In this document: piece by piece, positions 55,127-64,000 of the stretch
Numbering within the stretch: the stretch's first letter is position 1
Layout: the number at the start of each line of letters is the position of its first letter
Origin: Chrysogorgia sp. JL179-B06
Taxonomy: Eukaryota > Cnidaria > Anthozoa > Scleralcyonacea > Chrysogorgiidae
Length of the DNA: 64,000 nt
NCBI GenBank assembly: GCA_035772405.1
Contig: JAYKKM010000250.1
Span: 1,618,001-1,682,000 of the forward strand
Direction: 5' to 3'
Position numbers and translations under genes: made by a program
Notes under the pieces: model-generated
Database searches by the model: none
The model's input: the letters and a program-made list of their open reading frames with translations, nothing else
Told to the model about the DNA's origin: nothing

Positions 55127-55281
55127 TAATAGCATGGCCTTTAGGGAGATTAGTGATTAAATGGTCCCTTACCCTCGGCAGGTTTGTGGAATTCCCTCGG
55201 GCTTCGCCCTCGGGAATTCCACAAACCTGCCTCGGGTTACGGGGCCATTTAATCACTAATCTCCCTCAAGCCATGCTATTA
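55127..55281. mobile_element. Hairpin MITE with ~77-bp arms
   Basis: Left arm 55127-55204 and right arm 55205-55281 are nearly perfect complements with practically no loop (centre CCTCGGGCTTCGCCCTCGG). Its outer ends match the smaller element at 3710-3826. It lies upstream of the Crypton start. Confidence 0.9.
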
Positions 55282-55379
55282 CTTATAATTAAAGGCAGTA
55301 ACCGAGTGAGGTGACTGTTACTTTCTTCTATTCTTTTCATCGTTATGGTACAAAAATTGTTTCAAAGCCTCTTTGTATG

Positions 55380-56395
55380 ATAAATCTGGATAGATTATTC
55401 TAAATGTTCTTTTTTGAATTCTTTTCACACTGTCCGATAAATATTGAGGCAAGTTTGTGTGCCATACAGGGCGCCAATATTCTTATTGATCTAACAAGAG
55501 AAATATACACAAGCATGAGTTCTGGAGGTGGGACACCAACTCGGCCCAGGACACGTATTATATGCAAACGTTTCGATGCCTTTTTAATCATGTCGTCAAT
55601 GTGGGACCCCCACTTTAGGTCATTCTGAAAAGTTAGTCTAAGTACTTTATGTGAAGTGACAATGTCTAGATGATGGTTGTTGATACTCAGAGAAGGCAAG
55701 GATGGCTGCTGGTGGAAGAAGCAGATCCGCATTTTTTTGCATTTCTTGGTATTTAGTTTCATCCAATTACTAGTAGCCCAATTGTGGATGGTATTTAAAT
55801 CATGCTGGAGGGTACTATCGGTGTTCCTTATAAGGGTTTCACTAATCGATACGTCATCCACACACTTCCAGATGCCTGTATTGGAGATCATTGACCATTA
55901 TTAAAAAGAGAATGGGTCCCAGTTTGGTTCCCTGAGGGACACCAGCCGTAATAGGTTGCCATTCTGAGAATACGTTGTTAAATTTGACTCGTTGCCTTCG
56001 GTCAGTAAGGAAGTTAATTATCCAGGGAATCAAACATCTTACACCGATCTGAATTAGCTTCTCAATAAGGAAATTATACCCAATTCGACCAAAAGCTTTA
56101 GAAAAATCCAAGAAGCCAATACGTAGTGTAACCTTGTGGATCTATGCTAGATAGCCAATGGTGGATCATGTCCAGTAAACAAAAAGTGGTGGAAGTTCCC
56201 TTAAGGCACCCAAATTGATTTGGATCGATTTTGTCACCAACATTCTGGATCATCCATTTAATGACAAAATCCTCCAGTACTTTGGATGTAGGGATATCCG
56301 TACATGCTGTTAGCGAAATAGGCCGAGTGTCACCTTCATGTGTACTGTAGGTTGGGGAATCTTCGGAATTGGCGTTATGTTCGACTCTTTCCATA
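55380..56395 (-). pseudogene. LINE reverse transcriptase (CR1-like), 5'-truncated
   Basis: Minus-strand frames are 56394-56098 ('TRPISLTACTDIPTSKVLED', 'KIDPNQFGCLKGTSTTFCLL'), 56111-55854 ('MDFSKAFGRIGYNFLIEKLI', 'WQPITAGVPQGTKLGPILFL', 'MVNDLQ') and 55891-55400 ('GIWKCVDDVSISETLI', 'KKASKRLHIIRVLGRVGVPP'). They give RT motifs 1-7 with the catalytic CVDD at ~55855. Motif A is 'DFSKAFGRI' where FDxID is usual. Its closest match in the window is the RT at 38665-40571, so it is the same clade. Two or more frameshifts. Confidence 0.85.
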
Positions 56396-57171
56396 ACACG
56401 GGTACCATTCCTGATGAAAGTGAGACATTACAAGTTGAGACATTACAAGTTCACAGTACTTAACATAAATACTCATAAGGCTTTACAAAGGTTTGCCCAG
56501 TACTTGTTCAGGTTTTTTACTAAGGTTCCTTCATGGCATTTCAGCATTGCCTACTTTCATAACATTTCCTACCAGTGGCGTAACTGGGGTTGTGCTGTGA
56601 GGGGCAAAGTAAAAATTTTCCCGACAAATTTAACGAGATTAATATAACCTTTATATAGGGCAAATATAGAACCTTTTTCTCAAAAAGTAGGTAACGTTGC
56701 AAATTTGGTTGTTTTTGAACAATATAGTCTATTTTATAAGATATTGATAATTCACGAATTTGTTTTTTTAACAGGGTTTTCCACGAATATGAGCGTCTAA
56801 TGGTCTATATACATGCTTTATTGCTTTCCAGCAAATGCTCTGATTTACGATAAAAAGCGATATAAATTTAAAATGTTAATTTTCTGCCGGAAATGTTAAT
56901 GTTATAGTATAGTCATATAGAAGGTGTAGCATTTTGAAAGAAGGCACTTCGTCATACGAAGCAGGTGCAATATTTCGAGCAAAAACCCTTGGCTGCTACT
57001 ATCACTGAGCATTCCGGCAGTACACTAGCCAGTGGCGTAGACAGGGTCTTGGCTTTGGGGGGGCCAAAATGCCAAAGGCGCTATTTTTCTAGGGGGGTTG
57101 GGGGCATGCTCCCCTGGAAAATTTTTGATTTCTAGGGTCTCTGAAACACCATTGGAGACTCGACTGTGACG
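56396..57171. mobile_element. Two hAT-like terminal sequences
   Basis: 'CAGTGGCGTAACTGGGG' at ~56573 and 'CAGTGGCGTAGACAGGG' at ~57031 share the CAGTGGCGTA start typical of hAT-type ends, in the same orientation. The second is followed by 'GGGGGCATGCTCCCCTGG', a common inner segment in such elements. The opposite ends were not found. Confidence 0.45.
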
Positions 57172-57782
57172 TTTCATGTGGATGGCAAAAGCGCATATTT
57201 TCACGATAAGATACTGGAGGCATTTACAAAACTTAGTTCAGCTGGTTACGAGCTCTTACTATGACCGTTCTGGTGAAAACTCTTCGTTTTACCTTTTAAA
57301 ACCTCCATATGTGCCCAAGAAATTAAAAGAAGTTGCTGGTCAATGTAAAATATATATCAAGCCATTACAGAAAGACCTTATTGATAGTAGCAATGAAGAG
57401 GAAGAAATAGAGGTAGGTAGAGTGTGAATGCTTTGTGCCAGCCTCATGCATCATCCATCGGCAGCTTTATGTACCATGTTTTCTGTGCATTGTAGGATAT
57501 GATTTTGGACCAGTTATTTCATGCATTACATGTGAGGCTATGGTTCCCATTAGCACAATTGAAGATTGTGATACCATTTTATGGTTATGATACCCAAGAT
57601 ACCATCTTATGGTTAGAATTTTAACATTTGTATTGTTACAAAATTTCATAGTTTAATGCTTCCTGTTTTCTGTTTGTGGTAGCAAGGTTTTAGCAGTTTC
57701 TTATAGAATATTGTATTTTAACAGTGCAAAAAGAAAAGGTCAGAGCCTTGCTTAAACAGGGTGATGGTGGTGAAAGTTCTCG
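57172..57782 (+). pseudogene. N-terminal exons of a G2E3-like HECT family gene
   Basis: Exon 1 (57172-57412) reads 'HVDGKSAYFHDKILEAFTKL', then after a shift 'YDRSGENSSFYLLKPPYVPK' and 'QCKIYIKPLQKDLIDSS', with an acidic end. This is the domain found ahead of the CUE and HECT parts of G2E3-like proteins ('FP.L..AGG.E.L...L..I..P..GY....YIRPLQ.DL'). A donor GTAGGT follows at 57413. A candidate second exon (57725-57782) is bounded by TTTTAACAG and TCG|GTAAGT and encodes a Lys/Cys-bearing segment. No CUE or HECT part follows on this strand in the window. One frameshift lies in exon 1 near 57260. Confidence 0.5.
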
Positions 57783-57788
57783 GTAAGT

Positions 57789-58203
57789 CCCGCTAGTATT
57801 ACTTTTGAAACATCAGCTTGCTGTCAGGTTTATAGCTCTTTCCATCGTATAATTTTGGCTTCTGCTTTCCACCATAGGCTCATCATGAACTTTTGGCTTT
57901 TTGGCATTGCGACTTTTTGAGTAATTAAATTCTAAGCATATTTGGTAAATTTCTGTAATGCTTATGTGCTATATGTAAGACAGGCAGGAAATATGGTACC
58001 ATAGGAGGTAGTTGCTTGTAGAATGATTTTGTAGTCCAACTGGTGTTAATTTTATATATTGACTTGTTTAGTCGTGTAATTATGAAGGTAAAATATGTCT
58101 ATATTATTTAAATCAGTATGTATGTGGTATGCCTTGCTTAGTTTGATTTTATTCAAATTTTGGTGTGTTTTGAATAGTGTTACTTCCAGTTCATTCAAGA
58201 CGA
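57789..58203. other. Non-coding stretch
   Basis: Probably intron or spacer after the preceding exons; nothing recognised. Confidence 0.35.
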
Positions 58204-58334
58204 TTTGTGATGTAAACAACAGCACCAGGTACAAACGACATCAAGAAACTAAAGACATGTTAGAATATTTACATGGTGGAGAGGATGGGGCAATATTTGG
58301 TGCATGGGATTTAAAAGCTCATGTAGCTAAGTAA
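58204..58334 (+). CDS. Possible terminal exon, function unknown
   Basis: After a plausible acceptor (AGCACCAG near 58228) the frame reads 'RYKRHQETKDMLEYLHGGED' and 'GAIFGAWDLKAHVAK', then stop. It may belong with the exons at 57172-57782, being on the same strand, but I do not recognise the domain. Confidence 0.25.
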
Positions 58335-58565
58335 ATGTTCCATAGTTAATTAGTAGTTATAAATGAGGAAAGGGGTGTTTGGTAAGTCTGCAGAAGTTAT
58401 TAAACTGGCAGTGATGTACATAATATACTTTATGGTGGACTTCAAAAACTCATTAATAATTCATAAACCAACTATCCAATTGCTGCTACGAAATTAGTCA
58501 CATGCATGCGTCTTCATAATAGCTAAAGCACACTTATTCATGCAGAAACACAATACTTCTCGTGA

Positions 58566-58632
58566 ATAAAGATTTTCATATAAAGATTTTTTATATAAAG
58601 ATTTTTATATAAAGATTTTTTGTATAAAGATC
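58566..58632. repeat. Short tandem repeat TATAAAGATTTTT
   Basis: Five copies of a 15-17 bp unit with AATAAAGATTTT or TATAAAGATTTT. No coding role. Confidence 0.75.
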
Positions 58633-58733
58633 GTATTTTACATTAACATAATTATAGTTTCAACACATAATGATAATTCTCGCACAACAACATTCAAATT
58701 TAAGAACCACCACGATCTAGCTCTTTACAAGAA

Positions 58734-58916
58734 TCACTTTTCAGCAAAATTGAAAGTACAATTATTGAACACACAACTCGACATGTTCGTATTAACATTT
58801 GATACCCTCTCACCTTCACTAGCACGCATCGGGAAATTACTCAACATTTCGTCGGGAACGTAAAATCTAAAATCAGCCAAACTGAAGTCTATTAAATCCT
58901 TACATTCTTCTTTCAA
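58734..58916 (-). CDS. Unrecognised C-terminal fragment
   Basis: A 60-codon minus-strand frame: 'DFRFYVPDEMLSNFPMRASE', 'GERVSNVNTN' and 'MSSCVFNNCTFNF' to a stop. It has the look of a real protein end (no low complexity), but I know no family for it. The flanks give no clue. Confidence 0.25.
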   Translation of the reverse strand: MKEECKDLIDFSLADFRFYVPDEMLSNFPMRASEGERVSNVNTNMSSCVFNNCTFNFAEK

Positions 58917-60039
58917 ATCACTGTTCGCCCTCTGTTATTTTCCTTGGAGGTCCTAAAATAGTACTCACACGCTTTTCTTGCTCTTCGTTTTTTGGTTATC
59001 GAAATCTTCGCTTTGGAGGCATATCAAAGACAAACGCTGCTGAGAATGTAGGCTTCGGCATTACCACGCCTCGGCATTTAAAATTCATATTCAAATTTTT
59101 GGTAGAGGACAACCAAGTTGCTATTCCCTAGAGATTTTATTTTCTATTTAAAATCCATGTTTCTCATTCACAGTTTTTGAAGCCATTCAAAAAACTCGCA
59201 TCACGTGTTTTATCAGATATAAAACACTGCTGCTCGTTTTTTAAATAGTACATAAAATAAATAGGCATCACCTGTGTCTATTCGGCAGGTTGCACGAAAA
59301 CAACTGCCAAAAAGAGCAAGCAGTGCTACACAGTGCTATGCAGGGTTAGCACATGTGCACCAGCTGAACGTTTTTAATAAAGATAACCACTTTCTGAATG
59401 CTATGACGCCTGTCAACCATATTTGTTTTGTTCCGTTCAAATATCGACATTCTAAATGAACGAATAAATTGCAAAGACTATATGCAATATCGAAAGCTCG
59501 ACATCGTATGCTCAAGATGTGTACGGTCGCGTCGTAATCGAAAAAAACAAAGAAGTCCACAACGGGAAGAATTGCCTCTAACAACGTTCCTGCTGATCAG
59601 TCCGGTGCTGATTCTGTAACCCCTGGCGTATTATCGAATCATCTGTCTGAACCGTCCATTCCAGTGAATCCAACCTTAGTCGTCATAATCCACCCTGTGT
59701 GTCTGACGATTTAAGGCATCCAAATGAATCAAGTGTGTATCTGATAAAGTTGATCTGTCTGCAGAGTCAAGTTTATTACATGAATCTAACCATAATAGCA
59801 AACAGAATCTAGACAACGCATCTGGTCAGCTTTGTGGTCAACAAGTTGGTTCACCCCATCAACCCCCAAGCTCTCCGTGTGGCTCAGGCTGTCTATGGGA
59901 CGATGATTCGCTAATTGATGATTTCACTACTCTGATTCCCACAGATTCTTATTTCTCTGCAGCGGAATAATTTCCCTGACCACATTCAAAGAACACTGGC
60001 AGTTTGGACGTAAACGTTACAAACACTGATTTTATTGGA
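58917..60039. other. Mostly non-coding, possible upstream part of the Ulp1 gene
   Basis: Frames at 59430-59700 ('NKLQRLYAISKARHRMLK', a Ser/Asn/Pro-rich stretch) lie in the same orientation as the Ulp1 gene and could be its N-terminal region. No domain can be named. Confidence 0.3.
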
Positions 60040-60836
60040 TTCAAGATCTGACTCTACAATTGTCTGACAAGGGCATACTAGAAAGAGGGCATTGGATAAA
60101 CGACTGCATAATCCTTGCAGTCTTCAAGATCCTATGGAAAGATCCACATACCACGAATGTTGGAGGACTCCAAGACGTCAATCCTGCTACAAAGAACGGC
60201 TTTTGGAACGATTCGTTCAAATTATAAACGTTTGTGGCAATCACTGGTTGACATTATCCAATGTCAAATCGTACTTGGATCAAGTTTACATTTACGATAG
60301 TTTGTTAACCTATATCGCAAGAAAGAAGTCCTCAGCTATCTCATCAATGTAGAGCAATGCGCCTGTCAGTTGGCAAACCCGTTTGGGTTTATTAACATGT
60401 TTGTTGCTAACGTGCAGCAACAGAAAGGTGGAAGCGACTGTGGTCTATTTGCAATTGCAAACACTGTTTTGGAGTCAATCTGCCGGATTAAAGTGGAAAC
60501 AAGAAATGTTCGGTCCAGTATTAATCTATTCGATGGTGAACCCAGATTTCTCATCATTCCTTAACTCGATGTCAAAGGCAAAGAATCCACCATTGCAGAA
60601 GTTCCTCTTTGATTGGGTATATTGCATGCGACTGTAGCATGCTCAACAATGGTGAGCTAATGGTCAACTTCAAGAAATGCAAAAAGTGGTTCCACAGCCG
60701 TTGTGAAAGTGGAAACTCCGCCTACCTGAATTGGATTTGTCGCATTTGTTCCACTGAAGAAGAGGCAGCAAGACAAAGAGCTGAATGGAGAAAAGCACAA
60801 CGCGAAGCACAAGCTAATGTTTTCATGGATTTGTGA
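60040..60836 (+). pseudogene. Ulp1/SENP-like (C48) cysteine protease fused to a PHD finger, frameshifted
   Basis: Pieces in order: 'KGILERGHWINDCIILAVFK' (60065-60130, Ulp1 substrate-cleft helix), 'FVQIINVCGNHWLTLSNVKS' then 'YLDQVYIYDSLL' (His and Asp of the triad, 60205-60305), and 'VQQQKGGSDCGLFAIANTVL' (catalytic Cys in QKGGSDCG, 60410-60470). Then comes a PHD-like Cys/His finger, 'CKKWFHSRCESGNSAYLNWI' with 'CRIC' (60680-60745), and a charged tail to the stop at 60836. All triad residues are visible. At least three frameshifts break the chain. Ulp1 enzymes cleave SUMO-type conjugates; PHD fingers read histone tails. In animal genomes this fusion is typical of mobile elements. Confidence 0.7.
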
Positions 60837-61990
60837 CAAGCGTCGTTGAGTCACTATTGTCGATGGTGAATTTATGTTCGTCATATTTAGAAAAAAGCAC
60901 AACGATGCTTTCTCAGTTTAAGACACTTATCCACGAGATGGTTCACGCCATAAAAGGACAACGTAATCTAAAAGTAGACACCACAAATTTAGTAAACCAT
61001 ATTGTGACTTGATAATTGATGCAAAAGAAATACTGAATGCACGGTGTTGTGAAAGGTAGTGAGGAGGATGGATTGAGTTTTGTTCTTAGAGAGTGGTCCT
61101 CCACAAAACAACTTTTCCCTGCAATTGTCTATTCTTGAAATATTTTTGTATTACTAATACTTTACTTTTACTAATATGGGCTCTTAGGTGCTATGCTACA
61201 TATACAGGCTCTATGTTACATAAATGGGCTCTACACGGGACATACATACACGGGACGATTTTATTATGAAAGGAGACTCAATACCATAGGTCAAGACTGA
61301 ATGATTCAAGTAAAATAAATTACAGCATTGCCGTGATGTACCATACTCTATACTTCCAGTCTACATTTTACCCAACGGTCAGTATTTTACCCCTGCTCTG
61401 CAGTCTGTTTTACATGTTCCACGAGTCAGCCTGCTTTCCCACCCACCAGGGCTGGATAAAATGTTTCTCCTGTGGCATTTCTGGTCCGGAAGCTGGTCAA
61501 CTCAGTCTATTTAACCAACTTTGCCCACTGTCAAGCCCAACTCGGCCCAAATTCGACTGACGACAATCTGACTTCTGATCGACTAAGCTCTGATCAACTC
61601 TTCGTTTTTTTACCTATTATTTCTGTGTAATGTGTCTTGTCCCTTAAGTTCTGCAGAATTGATACAATAGCATATAGGATGAGACTTTTTTACGTTTAAA
61701 TCTGGGTTACAATTTGATTTCGAAATCCGATGTGTGAAATTGATGCAAACTTGTTTGTGGGCAAAAAAGTTTTGAAAATCAGTCAAACCAAGATTGCTTT
61801 AACCCAAACGAAATGTTTTTAAGTTTGTTTAAATTTCTTGCTTTAGAAAGTATTTCAATGTTTCACATTCTTTCATGTTGACTCATCTCATAAACAACAA
61901 TCGTTTGTGATAATTTGCATCACAATTCTTGACGTCTTTGTTTTCGCAAAACAATGCATCATTGTCGGTCTCGTATTGTGGCTGAGGGTG
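60837..61990. other. Non-coding stretch
   Basis: No recognised feature; a proline/serine-rich chance frame at 61333-61560. Confidence 0.4.
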
Positions 61991-62070
61991 TATATTTATG
62001 GCAGTAAGATATACTTTTTGCTGTGAAATATATTTTCGTCAATGAAATATATTTTTGGCAATAAAATATT
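61991..62070 (-). repeat. 19-bp minisatellite, ~4 units, inverse to 52723-52850
   Basis: On the minus strand: 'TTTATTGCCAAAAATATA', 'TTTCATTGACGAAAATATA', 'TTTCACAGCAAAAAGTATA', 'TCTTACTGCCATAAATATA'. Same consensus as the array at 52723. Confidence 0.75.
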
Positions 62071-62261
62071 TGTCGGCTTCCATATGTCCCTCAATATCTT
62101 TGAGCAAATACAATATTATGGCTTTCACGGTGAGTCATCATCGCTCACTCAGTAACAAAGAGATGTAAACATGCGTGACATTGATTTGAGTATAAAAGAA
62201 GTTACTCAGAGTCTGCAGAATTACAGCTTATTCAGAGCGATACTTCAGAGCTATATTCTAA

Positions 62262-62425
62262 CAATGGAGAACGTATGTGTTGTGTAGTGTGCGGATTAGA
62301 GGTACATCAGCAACAAGAAGTTTTGCAGTGCGAAAAATGTGATTTTTGGCAACACAGGACATGTCATACTAGTATTGGATGCAAGGAATACAGACGTTTT
62401 TACGGAGGGTCGCCAGGTTGCTAAG
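62262..62425 (+). pseudogene. PHD/zinc-finger fragment
   Basis: The plus strand reads 'CVVCGLEVHQQQEVLQCEKC' and 'DFWQHRTCHTSIGCKEYRRF': Cys-x2-Cys, Cys-x2-Cys, then His-x2-Cys, the spacing of a PHD finger start. The second zinc half is not complete. A stop splits it from the ATG near 62266. It sits between the Ulp1-PHD gene and the helicase on the same strand. Confidence 0.5.
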
Positions 62426-62448
62426 CTCTGTTTTGATATTGTGAGGGA

Positions 62449-62901
62449 ATGGCGAAACAAACTTCAGGCGATCTCAATGTTGGTGCCTTCATAGATGAAA
62501 GATTTCGATCAGTTTTTGGTTCAAAGTTTATAAATGCAGTTAAATATGCAAATATAATTTTGTATGCAATTGTACCAAAGTTTGAGCAACTGCAGGCAAT
62601 CTATCATCATCTGACACAGGGTAAAGACATCTTCGTTTATTCAACTACTGGTTTCGTAAAATCCTTGATTTATGCACTTCTTGCATTGGTTTGCAATGCT
62701 CTGAGATCCTCTTCTGGGAACCTTTGCAAGTTATCTATTGTCGTTTTAATATCTCCCCTTATTTCACTTCTGGATGATCAGATGGCGAAGATGGCAGAAC
62801 ATGGTAATGGTATCAAAAGTGTTAAACTCACTGACTTCAAACTTGCTGTGCTATCACAAAAATATCACACTCATCATCAGTGTCATGCTCATTTAATTTA
62901 A
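62449..62901 (+). pseudogene. RecQ-like superfamily 2 DNA helicase, N-terminal fragment
   Basis: A 150-codon frame. 'VPKFEQLQAIYHHLTQGKDI' is the Q/motif 0 region, 'FVYSTTGFVKSLIYALLALV' is motif I (Walker A, with TGFVKS where family members have TGFGKS), and 'IVVLISPLISLLDDQMAKMA' is motif Ia. Normal RecQ helicases are 500+ residues with motifs II-VI; here the frame ends after about 150 residues and no DEAH box is seen downstream. The Gly-to-Val change in Walker A should stop ATP binding. The start is the ATG at 62449. Confidence 0.75.
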
Positions 62902-64000
62902 AAATCCCCCCCATTCTCTACATCAAAGTATTACAGTTGTATAGTACCATTCAATTCTGTATGCCTGATTGACTGCTTGGTGTTTTCTTTATTTGCTGTT
63001 GAAAATAAACATGTTTAATCATTTGGATTTTGGCAATAGACTGACATGATTAAACTTTTTTTACCATTAACATTGTGGCCATTTAGAATTCTGGCAATAC
63101 TGGGTAATTTTATTCACCAGAGGGAGATGTATGGGGGTTAATGTATAAATTAAAATAAACATTAACCCTACTCCTCTACATTACCTATGTGGAATAAAAT
63201 CATCTGGCCCTTGGCTTTAGCCCAAATTTAATTCCAAATTTAATTCCAAAATACCATCTTTTTGGTAAGCCTAATAGTGGGTTATATATATATTGTTTTA
63301 TTTTGATAACTATGGCATAGAAACATGCTAAACAATACACACCTTTCGGTATTTATGAATCACATTTACATCACCCATGACAAATTTATCTAAAATTTCA
63401 AATACAGAATTGTACAGCCAACTTTTTTTCTGATGATTTTGCTCATACTGGTGGTGGATCATGACATTTGGGCATGTCATCAACTTTCTCCATTCCAAAA
63501 AACTCTAGTACAACAGTTAGGCAATGAGCTTGGATGACGTTGAAGAAGTCAACTGACTAAAGGAACAAGAAGGATCATAATTTTTTTCCTTTCCTTTTTG
63601 AAAAATAAATATTGTGCTATAACCGAGTGATAATAAATTTTACCCAACAATTCTCCTACATCTAACTTAAATTTTTTGCCATAGTACCACTATGTGCATG
63701 GAATCTACATGTTCTGTGTATATGTTGTTATTAGAATTTTTTAATCCTATTTTTGGTTGCCATTTTTGAACAATTTTATCGTATATTCATGGTAGAATCA
63801 TTTAAATAAGGTGAATCACCCGATTCATTTCATGCTTTACATCTCCGGTAATACTCAGAGTCTTAGGGCACTACATCGTAATTGGTATAAGGTACCAATA
63901 ACTTGTGCAGACATATCCCAGAGATATGAGAAGATAACCTGTGAATATACATATGACAGTCAGAATCATATATTGTTTGGAAGTCATGGAAATTGTGGTT
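62902..64000. other. Non-coding stretch
   Basis: AT-rich. Contains a small imperfect palindrome ('GGGGTTAATGTA' ... 'AACATTAACCC') at ~63130-63175. No continuation of the helicase could be recognised. Confidence 0.45.

Overview
This 64 kb window reads as nuclear DNA of an invertebrate animal. It is AT-rich, has spliced gene fragments with GT...AG introns, and no bacterial-style gene blocks, rRNA or canonical tRNA. The element mix (BEL/Pao, Ty3/gypsy, CR1-like LINEs with a 2A-like motif, RTE-like LINEs, Crypton, MULE, hAT, Tc1/mariner, pogo/Tigger, Helitron-like ends) together with alpha-kinase and CUE/HECT gene fragments fits a cnidarian best, with a sponge as the alternative. The sequence alone does not settle the phylum. 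Almost everything recognisable is mobile DNA, much of it nested.

Layout. 0-5 kb: a long foldback repeat, degenerate tandem repeats, a small palindromic MITE and a C76-like cysteine-peptidase fragment. 5.5-16.1 kb: two related Tc1/mariner elements (5.46-7.66 and 13.36-16.13 kb), a decayed LINE ORF1, a decayed hAT transposase and a HECT-domain exon. 16-23 kb: tRNA-derived repeats, a CUE-domain exon, an alpha-kinase gene with an in-phase intron, a ~440 bp palindrome carrying two tRNA-like units, and pogo-like terminal repeats. 24.6-30.3 kb: MULE transposase remains, LINE, pogo/Tigger and Ty3/gypsy fragments, a short Helitron-like element with TC...CTAG ends, a broken OB-fold gene and a MITE carrying CRE-type TGACGTCA sites. 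31-34.5 kb: two CR1-like LINEs. 34.6-38.5 kb: a tandem array of ~1.3 kb non-coding units ending in CTAG, with a young RTE-like LINE inserted. 38.5-47.1 kb: a minus-strand LINE split by a full-length BEL/Pao element (41214-46741) with near-identical LTRs and a 5-bp target duplication. 47.2-52.3 kb: RTE-like LINE pieces, one split by a ~0.93 kb inverted-repeat element, then another minus-strand LINE. 52.7-56.4 kb: a 19-bp minisatellite, a Crypton tyrosine-recombinase gene with a 70-bp intron and a cluster of 13-bp boxes, a perfect hairpin MITE and another LINE. 56.5-64 kb: hAT-like ends, a second HECT-family gene fragment, a Ulp1(C48)-PHD gene, a second PHD-like finger and a RecQ-like helicase fragment.

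Most coding remnants carry single-base frameshifts. In the BEL element these coexist with LTRs that differ at only about four positions, so assembly error is a real alternative to decay. The most notable loci are the Ulp1-PHD / zinc-finger / RecQ cluster near 60-63 kb, the Crypton with its boxes, the nested BEL-in-LINE, the tandem Helitron-like array and the same 19-bp minisatellite at two loci in opposite orientation.
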